Both the position numbers and the translations under genes were made by a program. DNA of 64,000 bases, taken from Gigantopelta aegis. Its lineage: Eukaryota; Mollusca; Gastropoda; Neomphalida; Peltospiridae. Positions within the stretch are counted from its first letter, which is position 1, and the number at the start of each line of letters is the position of its first letter. Of this stretch, positions 1 through 12,442 are shown piece after piece. Below the pieces are notes generated by a model. It was not told the DNA's origin. It made no database searches and worked only from the letters and a program-made list of their open reading frames with translations. Where the stretch lies: the NCBI RefSeq assembly GCF_016097555.1, contig NC_054706.1, forward strand, positions 45,425,728-45,489,727, read 5' to 3'.

Positions 1-817
1 TTCTGACCAATCAAATGACAGTAAGTAAAAATCATCAGTTAAATCAATTAAATCTGCAGAGGAGGACAAAATATCAGACAAGACCCAGTGGACACAAAAG
101 ACAGAATGACCATTATCATTCTATTGTACGTGAAACATTGGTGTCCAATAGTGGGTTTTTTTTCCACTGTTCAAATAAAGTATAACTTTTATTGTGTGCA
201 TTAAACATGTATACAAATGGATACTGGTATGGGACACAACAGAGGGCGTTAAATTACGCCAGTTTTCATCAGCTGCATTTTCATAAACACTTTGGCTTCA
301 TGTCCAGTGTCCAGATTGATGGGTTTTTTAATTGCGTGAAAAAAGGGTACATTTTGAAATAATGAAGCTGGATGCTGTAAAATATAGCAGGATACGGAAA
401 AATAAACAGGGGAGCAGCAAAACTCAATAGCCACTGGCAGCAGAATTTGCCAACAAGCAAAAACCGAAACAACAAAATTAAGCAGTCAAACCTCTAAGGA
501 TGCTAATTAATAAAAAAAAACATTGGACAATGAAAGTATGTACTTTACATCTGTTTGAGGCTTCGAATTTTACAAATAAAGAGGTCAAGACCATTTGGCC
601 CCAACCTATGGAGATTTTTAAGGCATTACGACCAAAAGGCACAGCAACAAGACCAACTTTAACAAGTGTATTTATAAATATGTATATAACACAACAGCAC
701 CCATTCAAAAACAATAAGTGTGAACCATTTCATGTTTTTATAATAAAACAACTGGTAATAGTGGTATGATGACCAATTATGAACAAGCAAAATAAGGCAT
801 GGTTAGTTTGGCCGTAA
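1..817. other. AT-rich intergenic stretch
   Basis: No gene, splice-bounded exon or repeat family shared with the rest of the window was recognised here. The short open frames have no family resemblance and mostly overlap on opposite strands. Confidence 0.4.
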
Positions 818-954
818 GATTCTCTTTAATTTTCAGAGCACTATCGCAATTTGCCACATGGCAGCTGTTACATTTGAGCCCTACTGATTCAAAACATATC
901 ATAAACTTGTGTAATTTTTTTTACAGTACACGCCTCTGAAAATTGCGAGAGAAT
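818..954. mobile_element. Short TIR element (MITE)
   Basis: The ends are inverted copies of each other: a left arm reading GATTCTCTTTAATTTTCAGA faces a right arm ending TCTGAAAATTGCGAGAGAAT. The inner sequence is non-coding. The size (about 137 bp) fits a non-autonomous DNA transposon; the superfamily is unknown. Confidence 0.45.
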
Positions 955-1243
955 GGTTGTTTGTGCAAATCTTAATTTTGCATAATCCATATTTTGTATG
1001 TGCAAAATTTTGAGCACGATTTAAATGGATATAACAGGCTTCGAAATTCATGACGGCTCCATGGCATTTGCCGTACTGCCTTGTGCCTTTACTGTGATGC
1101 CTAAAAAATACCAGTTACTTTACCTTGAATAGACGTGCCCTTTCAATTACCTGCCGTGGTGCCCCTTTTGTATATGTTTTTATTTTTTCATTATTTCAGG
1201 TAAAAAATAATATTATTATTATTAGCTATTTAAATGTCAGCTG

Positions 1244-1378
1244 TGTTCAACCAGACCAAGTGGAAAAACGTCCGCTAGACTGGTTTATGCGCTTCACAAT
1301 AAACCAAATGGCCACGTTGAGAACCAATCAGATAGTTCACAAACGTTAGACAAACGTTTGCTGGCTGAACCTGGGGCT
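1244..1378 (+). repeat. Dispersed repeat shared with 51190-51360
   Basis: A segment containing AACGTCCGCTAGACTGGTTT and then ACCAAATGGC, AACCAATCA and repeated CAAACGTT motifs recurs in reverse orientation near 51190-51360. It is an interspersed repeat of unknown class. Confidence 0.4.
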
Positions 1379-2940
1379 GTTGTTATCGATATTCTTCATG
1401 ACAAATTTTGAAATTATAAAAAAAAAGTCATTCTGTAAAAAAAAAATCGTTTGCTATTAATTTCAGTTTTGTTTGATGTAACAAGAAAAGTAAAAGTGTA
1501 TTGGAAATAACAAAACAATACTAATTTTGTGTGCAATTTACAAATCAATCGGCTTAGAAATGAATAACTTGTAGTAAATTTGATAGTAATAAAAAAGACG
1601 TTCCCTGTGGGACGGACTTATAGTTTTAATCATAAATTAATGTTTATTAGCCTATTTAACGGACCCATGCTAAAATCACCCAAATTAATTTATTCCCAAT
1701 TAACTGAAACACTGAAATAAATGTGAACTGTTTAATGTTTGTGGTTATTCTTGAATACTCCGTTTATTTAAATATTACCCATGCTCAGCAGTTGATAGGC
1801 CTATACATCACTGGCATAGGAAGCGGGTACTTTGTAGCAGCATCGATGGTTTATATATTAATTTTATACGTGTGTCTGTGTGCCCACCCACCCCCCTTTT
1901 TGGTATCTTCCTACAGGCTACACCCATGTATATTAACAAATTCTGGGTACTAGGCCTAAGCAGTAGCCAACAACAAAAATTGTACGTCTTCTTCAAATGA
2001 CCTTCACCTTTGCATGCGGAAAAAACCGCGATGACTTTAGTCTGTGCATGTGGTATCGAGAAATCCTTGATTGTTTTGAGATCGCACGTTGTTGTTTTTG
2101 GAAAATAAACCTACAATGTATGAGATGACTGGAGTTAAGATAATACGATATATTTTCCTCTATAGGCCTACAGAATTTAGCAGTTTGTAATAAAAGCCGT
2201 TTAATCGAAACACTCGTTACCGTACTGTCATGCGATCTCGCGTGTCACCAATTACTGTGGTACCTAATAAGAGCATGTGTTAATGATTCCAATTTCAAAC
2301 AAATTAGTTATGCTCATATCCATTCAACGTCCAGGCATGTCTAGTCTGGGTCCAGTCTCTAACAACACCAGTGATTGGGTCCAGGACACGGCATAAGAAG
2401 GTGCCAAAAAGTGGGGTGGGATGTATAAAAACAATCGCTGCTGTCATACTCAGTCATACTCCATCTGCTCAGATGGTCCGAAACCAGTGGACTTTGATCC
2501 TTTACCTGCTGTAATGAGATGGAACAGCAGCAGTGTTTGTTCAAGGAGACCATATACATCATAATCTCTCTCCACCAAAGTTGTCTTTAAGGACACCACA
2601 AAAAAATTTAAAATACTGTTTTGTTTAATGACACCACTACTTTGATTTATTGATGAATGACCAATTTAACAGAATTACAGATAAGTTTTTTTCTGGTTAA
2701 ATCGACTTCCTAAAAAAGACTGCCTCGGTGCCCTTTGAAAATGTATGAACGTAGCCTTTGTGCCTTTTAGGTTAGCCTTGGTGCCCTTCATTTCCTAGAT
2801 TTTTAAAGGCTATTATAGCCTGCCCTTTTAACACCGAATTCCGAGGCCTGATATAACAAGTTACGCAAAAAGGAAATGGATACATGGGTTTATTTCTGCG
2901 TAACCGATAAATGGGTCACACAGATTTTCAATTCTCAGAG
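1379..2940. other. AT-rich stretch, one SINE relic
   Basis: No gene is seen. Around 2616-2668 there is a short minus-strand relic of the 3' tail of the SINE A family (TTTGTTTAATGACACCACTA). The remainder is unassigned. Confidence 0.35.
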
Positions 2941-2950
2941 GAAAAAAGAA

Positions 2951-3603
2951 AAGAAAGAAATGTTTTATTTAACGACACACTCGACACATTTTATTTACGG
3001 TTAAATGGTGTCAGACATACAGTTAAGGACCACACAGATATTGAGAGAAAGCTCGCTGTCACCACTTCACGGGCTACTCTTTTCTATTAGCAGGCTTTCA
3101 AGCAAGATTTTGTGAAAAATAAGAGCTATTTTTAGGAATTTTTTGACAATAATAAGGACTGAAATTCAATAATCAATATAAAAGAAAAACTGGTATTATA
3201 GGATCCCCGTGACAATATTCATTATCTGAAAGTATACTAAGGCTAGATTTAATTAATTCCAACACTTATTTTATGTTGCATTTATCAAAAAAATTCAAAA
3301 TTTGAAAATTTAGGATTTTCACCAAAAAATTAGGGCTTTTTAGGATTTTGAAGCTTTAATAAGGAATATTAGGGCTGCTGTCAAAAAATAAGGAAAATAA
3401 GGGCCCGCTTGCAAGCCTGTATAGCAGCAAGGGATCTTTTATATGCACCATCCCACAGACAGGGTAGTACATACCACGGCCTTTGATCTACCAGTCGTGG
3501 TGCACTGGCTGGAACGAGAAATAACACAATGGGCCCACCGATGGGGATCGATCCCAGACCTACCGTGCATCGAGCGAGCGCTTTACAATTGGGCTATGTC
3601 CCA
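2951..3603 (-). mobile_element. SINE A head with tail B, split by a MITE
   Basis: On the minus strand it has the tRNA-derived head of family A (B box GGATCGATCCC-like, box A around TAGCCCA), the shared body with ATATAAAAGATCCCTTGCTG, and the type B tail (GACACCATTTAACCGTAAAT and GTGTCGTTAAATAAAACA variants). A 330-bp insertion near 3089-3421 interrupts the body. SINEs of this type are transcribed by RNA polymerase III and mobilised by a partner LINE. Confidence 0.75.
3089..3421. mobile_element. hAT-like MITE inside a SINE
   Basis: The ends CAGGCTTTCAAGCAAG and CGCTTGCAAGCCTG are inverted copies and resemble hAT termini. Flanks TATTAG and TATAG match the interrupted SINE sequence and are a probable, slightly decayed target duplication. 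The interior has repeated AAAATAAGG/TTTTTAGGA motifs and no coding capacity. Confidence 0.55.
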
Positions 3604-3776
3604 CCACCAATTCTTAAAGGATTGCAGTATATTGCTCATGACTAAAAAAAAAAAAAAAAAAGGTTTTCTAAAATGTCAAATAAAAACAAAAATCATTGCT
3701 TTTTTGGGGCATTAAATTTATTAAAATTATTGGGTTTCCAATTTTAAATTACCACTGAAAAAAGTTAATGTCACGA

Positions 3777-4401
3777 CCAGGAACCATATTCACAAAATAT
3801 TGTACGTCTAGTTTTACACGTAAATGTAAATCTACAACTGGAGAGCTATTCACGAAACAACGTAAATGCAAGTTACATGTAAAGTTGGACATAAATATAA
3901 AGAGTGCCTCCAGTTACAACTAACGCTGCACGCAAATGGTAGCATTTCCAATAATTGAAGCAGTTCGTGATGGCGAAAGCCCATGGATTGAACTTTTTTG
4001 GGGGTGATCAAACAGATGTTTTTGACTCGGCCACATTTCTCCTGAGTTATCTTTTCCTTTTTAAGAACGTCCTAAAGTTTGTAACACAACGCGGATTATA
4101 ACCAATACCAAATTGCCATGGTTCGCTGTGTTATTGTTAGCAGATGACAAATGAATTGTGTTTTGCACATTTGCTATTTACTGAGAAATTACTCAGTAGC
4201 CATAGTTTCCAATGTTGTTAATTTTTTATTTCTCCGGTGAGACTGACAAGAGTTACAATTGTAGATTTACGTCCAACTAAGTTACGTTTACGACCGTCTT
4301 TGAGAGTACGATGCTTCTTGCACATAAACGTAAATCTAAGGCAGACTTAAGGTGCTAGTTGTAGACATAACTTTACACCTTTTCGTGAATATGGGTCCTG
4401 G
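3777..4401. mobile_element. 625-bp TIR element
   Basis: The outer ends are a near-perfect inverted pair: CCAGGAACCATATTCACAAA on the left and TTTCGTGAATATGGGTCCTG-G on the right. Sub-terminal copies of ACGTAAAT/ATTTACGT in both orientations occur inside both arms. No transposase is left, so this is a non-autonomous DNA element. No clear target duplication is visible. Confidence 0.6.
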
Positions 4402-5400
4402 ACTCTAGACAATGTGGTTGCCCCCCTCCCCCCGTTATCCTATGAATATGACAAGCATCCCAGGTGAGCACTATCAAGTCAGAATACCATGTATCATATC
4501 ATGTAACCTTTTATTATAAAGGCCAGAACATATTTTATGTAACAAATAAAAGAAACCATATTTGTGGCTTCATTTTAGAAATCAAAAATGCAGGTTGCTG
4601 CTTGCACCAGTTGCACAGGCCCAACAGTCCTACTCCTACGTTGTAACTTGTTTTTCTATTTATCTTGCTAACAAAATATATATGAATCAAATCTGATGTG
4701 AACGAATACAATAACTGCACATAAATGAGATAAAACTAGACTTTCGTTCATCATATGATATCGTTCGTTTAACTCCATTTAACTACAGATTTATTGCATT
4801 AACTTGACAACTGACAGTTAATTTACCAACGACACTATACTTACAATATGATTATGTTCGTCGCATCGGACGAAGAAAACCAAAAACGACGTAAACAGAA
4901 GTTTTGCTAAATATTTTGGGTACATTTTGAAATATATTTCAATATTTGATGCTTGATATACACCTAGATACAGACGGATTCTTTTACTGAATCGTCAACA
5001 AAAAATGCAAAAAATGGCCGCATCCATTGGCCACGTAGCTTCATGGGAGGTAACTCTACATTATTAGCATAAATAGCAACTTTTATTATATTAAAATTAA
5101 TAATAATTGCTAACATATTAATTGTAGAAAATAAATCAACTAAATATTATATTTAATAGGTGCACGCGATTATTTTATATTTTATCAACAACTTCCAATA
5201 ATTCTGATATTGATAAACATTGCCTGTATAAAGGAATGCATCTGACAATGTATGGTTCAAAATATGTCCAGACAATCTAGACCTATAGATGCCAAAATAT
5301 ATGATATTTACCAATCACAAATTGCAATCATTGTGCGTTCAGAATTTAGTATCGAATAACATATTAAAATTGTAGGATAATATAATTTGTGGAACACGTA
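4402..5400. other. AT-rich stretch without recognised content
   Basis: No gene, repeat family or structural RNA was recognised. Composition is strongly AT and the small open frames on both strands have no family resemblance. Confidence 0.4.
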
Positions 5401-6072
5401 GCACTGGCGTAGGAAACGGGGGGGGGGGGGGGGGGGGAAAGGGGGCATGTGCCCCACTTTTCAGATATTTTGCTTTATATTTGCTTTATAATAGTGTAAA
5501 AATTTGTAAATATAAATGTGTGCCCCCCCCCCCCACCACCACCACCACCACCACCACCACCTTTTGGCACCTTCTTACGCTCGTGCGTAGTAATTTGGAA
5601 TTAGTTATATCTAGGGTAGTTCGAGCACTGACGTAATCAATGTACATGTAGGCCTACATAGGCTAATTATGTAGCCTAGTTATTGCTATAAAAGTCTGAA
5701 AAGTTGTCTTTTCCTACTAGGCTTTGTTATTTATGAACTGCATCTAATCTGTGTGAACAATGGCGTAGCCAGGATTTTATATTGGAAGGAGGAGGGGGCA
5801 CACTAAGTATGTATGTAATTTAATACAATAAAAAACAGTTTTATTGGTGTGTGTGTGTGTGTGGGGGGGGGGGGGGGGCATGCGGCCAACCCCCCTCCTC
5901 CGCCTACGCCACTGCATGTGAACTGTCAGAAAATAATAATAATAAAAATAAAAAATGCCATATTTAGCCTAGATCGCGTTTCAACTGGGGGGGGGGGGGG
6001 GGGGGACACATACCCTGCAGCTGGTCTCTAGCTTGTTTGGGAAAGTGCCCCCCTTCCCGTTTCCAACGCCTA
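5401..6072. mobile_element. Poly-G-tipped TIR element with a nested relative
   Basis: The left end reads GGCGTAGGAAACGGGG followed by an uninterrupted G run; the right end (near 6045-6070) is its inverse, CCCGTTTCCAACGCC preceded by a C run. Inside, 5759-5914 is a second, similar element with ends TGGCGTAGCC and CGCCTACGCCACTG and its own G run. A (CCA)n tract follows a C run near 5522. Both elements are non-coding. Confidence 0.5.
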
Positions 6073-6414
6073 TAGGCCTACGTTTTCGACTAATAAAAAC
6101 TATTAACGCTAAAAGTACATAGACCTACTAAATATTTCTTGTAGGATACAGAATATCGTCATGTATGGCCTATATTCAGTGTGTAAACTTCCAGTCGTTC
6201 TAATGTTTGTAAACTTTAAAAAAAAATTATTTTTGTGCACCTGTACTTAGCCCAAAATTATTTTAGTCTCCCAGTAATTTCGTACAAGTGTACGAAAAAA
6301 AAAAAAAAATTCAAGATGATTGTCTTCGGCAACGAACTGAGAAAAATATCTTCAAAAATTACCTCAAATATAAACAGAATCATTCTTTTCTTTCTTTGTT
6401 TCTTTGTTTCTTTC

Positions 6415-6420
6415 TTCTTC

Positions 6421-6464
<44 letters not shown>

Positions 6465-6480
6465 TTATTTATATATATAC
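6415..6480. repeat. (TTA)n microsatellite
   Basis: About 14 consecutive TTA units follow a TTTC/TTCT-rich tract and pass into a short TATA stretch. Confidence 0.9.
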
Positions 6481-6588
6481 ACCAGTACAACAAATCTTTA
6501 AACATTTTCACCCTAGTAAAGTGTTAAATGTTTTCTTCATCGCTTATTCGAACCTTTTCTGTCATTGACTACATCAACCATACAGTGT

Positions 6589-6890
6589 AGGGCAGGACGT
6601 GGTCGAATGGTAAAACGTTCGCTTGATGCGCTGTCGGTCTGGGCTCGATCCCCGTCGGTGGGCCCATTCGGTTATTTCTAGTTCCATCCAATGTACCACG
6701 ACTGGCATATCAAATGCCGTGGTGTCACCTATTCTGTCTGTGGCTGGTACATATAAAATATCCCTTGCTACCAATAGAAAAATGTAGCGGGTCTTCTTGC
6801 TAAGACTATATGTCAAAATTACCAAATGTTTGCCATCCAACAGCCAATGATTAATAAATCTATGTGCTCTGGTAGTGTCATTAAAAAAAA
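6589..6890 (+). mobile_element. SINE A, full length, tail A
   Basis: The tRNA-like head (GGTCGAATGGTAAAACG as a box A relative, CTCGATCCCCGTCGGTGG as box B region) is followed by the shared body (CATATAAAATATCCCTTGCT) and the type A tail (GACTATATGTCAAAATTACC, CCAATGATTAATAAATCTAT), ending in an A-rich run. About 300 bp; moderately diverged. Confidence 0.8.
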
Positions 6891-7156
6891 CCAAAAAAAA
6901 CAAAAAACAAAACAAAACACACGCACACCCAAAACTAGTACTACATAATTATTATTCACAATTGATCCTGGCTTTTCAGCACCTATGCGACGATCATACT
7001 CAAAGTGAACCACAGAAGCTAATGGGCGATAATATGCTGGCCTTTAAAGTTGTATCATTACAAAAATGTTCATGAAACTAGAAATGTTATCGATCTGCGA
7101 AGCTATCAAGCCAATAAGTCTAGAAGTAATTAATGTTCTTGCCATTATGCTACTGA

Positions 7157-7528
7157 CCGGCCTCGGTGGCGTCGTGGTTAGGCCATCGGTCAACAGGCTG
7201 GTAGGTACTGGGTTCGGATTCCAGTCGAGGCATGGGATTTTTAATCCAGATACCGACTCCAAACCCTGAGTGAGTGCACCGCAAGGCTCATTGGGTAGGT
7301 GTAAACCACTTGCACCGACCAGTGATCCATAACTGGTTCAACAAAGGCCATGGTTTGTGCTATCCTGCCTGTGGGAAGCGCAAATAAAAGATCCCTTGCT
7401 GCTAATCGGAAAGAGTAGCCCATGAAGTGGCGACAGCGGGTTTCCTCTCCTTAACCATATGTCTGACGCCATATAACCGTAAATAAAATGTGTTGAGTGC
7501 GTCGTTAAATAAAACATTTCTTTCTTTA
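7157..7528 (+). mobile_element. SINE B, full length, with target duplication
   Basis: The head GACCGGCCTCGGTGGCGTCG contains a box A-like TGGTTAGGCCATCGG and a box B-like GGGTTCGGATTCC. The shared body (AAATAAAAGATCCCTTGCTG) and type B tail (CGCCATATAACCGTAAATAA) follow. The flanking sequence TTATGCTACTGA occurs on both sides, a clean target-site duplication of about 12 bp. The clean duplication suggests a fairly recent insertion. Confidence 0.9.
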
Positions 7529-7643
7529 TGCTACTGAACTTAGCTGGAGGTTTTCAAACACAGAATAATATGACAATTTATCAACATACGCCCTCTCGGA
7601 AAGTCCCTTTGAAACAGTGACAGAGTTCGGGGCAGAAGCGGTG

Positions 7644-8228
<585 letters not shown>

Positions 8229-8420
8229 CATTAACTTTTGTCTTTTTACCGCAGTTCAACCCACACGACTTCAGCTAACTCTTTAATTGATAATTCGCGT
8301 ACTCTTCAACAGACTCATGAATTAATTTGGCTCCTGGGATATCATTCTCTGTAATTCACCATTATCCCCAACTATGTGCACTGCCTTTCATATTAGCTAT
8401 AATTTATTTCAACATTCTTT

Positions 8421-8759
8421 AAAGGCATACTGTCACGGATTTAAGGACCTTATTTCTCTAAAAATGGATAATAAATAAAAATGACATTAATTGTTGGAAA
8501 CCAAATCTAGCTATCGCATCACCTTAACTGAACCATGATGGAGTGAAATCCATGTCATCCCTCTCGGCAATTTTAGTTTTTGAATTATGGACCATTGCCA
8601 TAATTCAGTTATTTTTACAAAATGTCATTAATAAATGCAGTATGGTGATTATGAAGATGGTTGAATAAAGTACATTTAGGGACAAATCAAATTATTTTTG
8701 TTCAGGTAATACTTTGTTAAACCATTAAAAAGGTCAGTGGTCTGTGACAATATGCCTTG
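8421..8759. mobile_element. TTAA-flanked MITE
   Basis: Ends AAAGGCATACTGTCACGGA and CTGTGACAATATGCCTT are inverted copies, flanked by TTTA/TTGA at the outer border, compatible with a TTAA target. The 340-bp interior is AT-rich and non-coding. Confidence 0.6.
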
Positions 8760-8854
8760 AAACACTATAATAACATATGCCATTTATTACTATGCATAGC
8801 TCTACTGATTCACTTGTATTATTAATTGTTTACTAAAAATCCCATCATTTACAG

Positions 8855-9725
8855 TAACACAATACTACGTTTATTACTTCGAGTTGATTCACTGGTAATG
8901 CAGTTTTAATCCATGAGACAGGACCCAAACTTTGACCAATTGGTACCACCTGGGGTGGGCGAATGCTCAGTGATTTTTGTCAATGCCTACATGCCTAGGG
9001 ATGGAAACTTTATGATAGCATTGCAGGACTAATGTATCTACCCCGCCCCCCTTTTTGTTTTTACCCTACCCCCATTTCCACGACATTTATATATTTACAG
9101 AATTGCTAAAGGGTGACTATATTAAAAGCATTGTAAAATATTTGTCTGGGCATTTAGGAATACAAGCATGAAGGTTTGGAAGTTAATTGATTGGAGAATT
9201 CAGATATGATACCAATATTGAAAGCCTTTAAGGATTAGGGTCTCGTATAACACTTTTTCTGTTTTATTTTTCAGTAGAAATTTTACATAAAGTTTAGGCT
9301 CAGCACCTCAAATATTCTTTGTGATGGATCTTATTGCAGCAGGAGCTTATGTTGACATCTAGTTAATATTTACATCGTATATATAAAGTTTTCGTGGAAG
9401 TGTTTCTTTGTAACGACCTTTGTGATAACCCTTTCCTCAAAAGCAATATTTCAAAGGAATTGTTAACATGATAACTAAATAAAAACATTATAAAATATTT
9501 ATTAAGATGTACATGGCAAAACTAAGGGTAGATTAAGTTGGTGGGATATAAATCTGAGAAATGGAAGCAATACTGACTTTATTTGAAGGTTATGGTTTCA
9601 CATAAGACTTTTTTTTTACGTTAGGTAATGCAATTTTCGCCATTTTACAAAAGTCATTCCAGTTGACGTTTAGGTTTACACCTTTTTTGGGGCTCTGAAT
9701 GTTTGTTGGACTCCCACACATTAGT
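8855..9725 (+). repeat. Left inverted arm of the large element
   Basis: About 870 bp, reverse-complementary with indels to 13615-14500. The arm itself appears to contain two related halves: each has a GGGTCTCGTATAAC-like or GGTTTCACATAAGAC-like block followed by a TTTAGG block. Confidence 0.6.
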
Positions 9726-9924
9726 TAGATCTTCGATCTATGAAGTATTTGTGAAGCTATTTGCTGATGACGTTATTTCGATTTTGCCCTTCCTTGCACA
9801 GAACAAAAACATACCCTGGCACTGGCAGGCTCTAATCTATAATTGAAAAAAGTTGAAGTGACTCCTCCTTTTCAAGAAGAAAGAGAAGAAGTGTGATAAA
9901 AAAAATAGGTGAAGTGAACATTTG

Positions 9925-10262
9925 TCAGTACATTTTGTAATGTTTCGTCATGTTGTACGTTCTTTCGAAAAGGCTTCGAATTAGAAACTTGGTTCTGATT
10001 CCATGGTACACTGACAGTGTAACCCCAAGTGTATGTAGCTCTACAAACATTTTTATTGTCAATACGGATTCAACGATATTTGCACCTGTTTCAGGACCAC
10101 ATTTATGAGAGCAATGGGACTCTAGGAATATCGTGGAATACCAAGCACAAAATGTAGCTTCTGTCTTCTGAACTACAGAAAACTTACTTTTATCCCCCAA
10201 TTGCAGCACAAGCTGCATGCAATAGCAAGCATCGGCCAATTTGCACTTGAAAACACCGGATA
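9925..10262 (-). pseudogene. Open frame inside the inverted-arm element
   Basis: A minus-strand frame of about 110 codons lies inside the large element. Its composition is protein-like (Cys/His-containing stretch followed by a hydrophobic and then a basic C-terminus), but no family is recognised. It could be a remnant of the element's own gene together with the 10353-10660 frame. Low confidence that it is expressed. Confidence 0.25.
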
Positions 10263-10352
10263 GCACACATCCTTGGGTATTATTTTAATATTGTTATTAA
10301 AACACTTTGCCTTGGAGTATATTTGTGTATATTGCCTTCCTTCATTCTTTGA

Positions 10353-10366
10353 CTAGAAAAGTAATA

Positions 10367-10434
<68 letters not shown>

Positions 10435-10660
10435 TCTGACTGCGAAAGGTTATCAATTTTTTTACAATATATGCTGCTATGATACCCGTTTGTCCTTGTT
10501 ACAATAGTTAAACATTTTCTATTAGGCTGTCTGCTCATGTCAAATTCACCTGCAACAATGCCCATGGTAGAGATACCAATGGATGGTAAAGGATATCAGG
10601 AAATTATGCCTTGTGCCAGCTCAGTGATGGACTCAAACAGTGATTGGTCTTTAATTCACT
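10353..10660 (-). pseudogene. Decayed coding piece inside the inverted-arm element
   Basis: One minus-strand frame stays open for about 75 codons with a single internal TGA. It includes the protein-like run PSIGISTMGIVAGEFDMSRQ and then runs into a (CA)n tract. A neighbouring segment (10744-10860, minus) is also protein-like and ends at a possible donor GTGAGC. No family is recognised. Confidence 0.25.
10368..10432. repeat. (GT)n microsatellite
   Basis: About 32 uninterrupted GT units. The valine-cysteine and threonine-histidine frames across it are artefacts. Confidence 0.95.
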
Positions 10661-11503
10661 TTCCTGGCACAAATGACTAATGTTTCAGCATTTCGTATTC
10701 TGATTTTGTCATGGGATTTCTTGTTATATATAGTCGCTCACCCTTGAAGGTTGCATAACATTGTTCTTCATCAAGTCAAAAGCAGTATCCATTGAAACTG
10801 CCTTTGCAGTAAAGATGTTCTCAGCAAATGCATTTAACCAACTTTGAATGAGGCATAATGCAACATAAATTTGAAATGGAAAGGTATATTCTCTTAAAAA
10901 CTTGTAAATACGATGTATTTAATAATGAATGGGCAACGTGGCAAACACTATTTTATTGAGACTTAAAGATAATATAGACATGGAAACAGCTTGTTTGAAA
11001 ACAAAATTCAGACTACATTTTAGAACAAATATAATACTTTTAATTTAATCTCTTCCGTATATATTTTTGGTAGATGTGGGTACACGTGTGACTATATGTA
11101 CACGTATAATATATATGTGTATGCATTTATGTATGTGGGTATCCTTATGAAGATACTGTCATATATGCGCAATCATGCACGAAGTAACTCTGTTCCTTCT
11201 TTCGTTCCTTATTTCCTTTCTTTTCTTGTTCTTTTTTTCTTTTCTATCTTTCTTTTTAATTTAAGTCAGTGCGCTAGAGGAGTTTAAAGAATATTTATTC
11301 ATACTAGATATGTCTATGTAATTACCTGTATATGTTGCTACTAATATATATATATATGCTATGTATTGAAGTGATTTAGGGCCCCAACCCTAACACTACG
11401 TATTCTTCTGGGACAATAAAGCAATTTTAACCCCGCCCCCCCCCCCCCCCCCCAAAAAAAAAAAAACACCAAAAAAAAAAACCTTTGAGGCTTACTACCA
11501 ATA

Positions 11504-11697
11504 CTGTGGAATATGTTCATAATCCTTTTAACCGTTTGGTTTCGGAAACTCTTTGTGACGACACGTTGATGTTCTGCTGTATCGTCTTCTGGAGTCCGGG
11601 TATCTTTGTTCACTTTAATTTGGTGGGTTTTAGGAATGTATCCACAAATATTGTTGCCATAAATCTGATCCAAAATGCTGCCAATCTGAAAAATAGA
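11504..11697 (-). CDS. Possible isolated exon, function unknown
   Basis: A minus-strand frame of about 64 codons begins directly after a strong acceptor (TCTATTCTATTTTTCAG) and ends near a GTAAGC donor. Its composition is protein-like and charged (for example IKVNKDTRTPEDDTAEHQ). The acceptor's pyrimidine tract adjoins the 3' tail of a LINE fragment at 11706, so the LINE may have created or preserved it. No partner exons were identified and no family is recognised. Confidence 0.25.
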
Positions 11698-11705
11698 ATA
11701 GATGT

Positions 11706-12442
11706 TTAACGACACCCCAGCACGAAATATACATCGGCTATTGGGAGCCTATGGTAAATGCAAAACTTAAGTGATGAGCAACATTAATAATTAAAAAAAA
11801 AACCCAGTTAAATAAAAACAGTGTAAAGAACTGTGTAAAAAATACAAATATTACAGATACATAAACTTAAAATTTATAATAAAAGTCAGTATCATGTAAA
11901 AATTATAAGAAAAGTTCTGGATGGAATCGAAAGAATTCCATCACCTTTCTTTGACCAAAAATATATTTTCTAGTGTCCTTCAGATGATTACTCCAGATAA
12001 ATAAATGGGTCAAATATGTATGGCCGATGCAAGCACGACACAAAACTATTACATCCTTCCTGCACTGCCACTCTTCAAGGACTGGCTTGACAGCATGAAG
12101 CTTGTTCGCAACCGCACCATTCCAATCATTTTGCCAAGTCTAAAGGAAAATTGCTGCCAATCTGAAGGCTTCAAACATATCAGGGTGCTCATATGGAAGA
12201 TAGGTTTTATGCTTAATAAATTGGTGTGTATGTGCCATAATACAGCTTGTCAAAGAGAGCACCATGAAATCACTAACTTAATAACACTAAAGTGCAATTC
12301 CCACATGAGATTCTCGCAGAAGGCTAAGCAATGCATCTATGTGAGGCATCACAAACTCTTCATTTCTGTGGGACATTTTAATAATTTTTTCCAGAGATGC
12401 TTTAACTCTGCTAAAACTTTGGTTGGCGTTTTGCCCAAATAG
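11706..12442 (-). mobile_element. 5'-truncated LINE with RNase H-tail remnant
   Basis: On the minus strand the frame near 12120-11950 contains KLHAVKPVLEEWQ and CRACIGHTYLTHL with interruptions. This resembles the segment downstream of RNase H in Jockey/I-type 'pol-like' LINEs. It continues into an AT-rich 3' UTR ending CGTGCTGGGGTGTCGTTAAA. The same 3' end recurs on the plus strand at 44761-44968, which fixes the family boundary. The ORF is broken by stops and frameshifts. Confidence 0.6.

Noticed and set aside
12005..12442. 145-codon plus-strand open frame
   Set aside because: It is antisense to a decayed LINE; the family resemblance is on the minus strand, and the plus-strand protein has no recognisable features.
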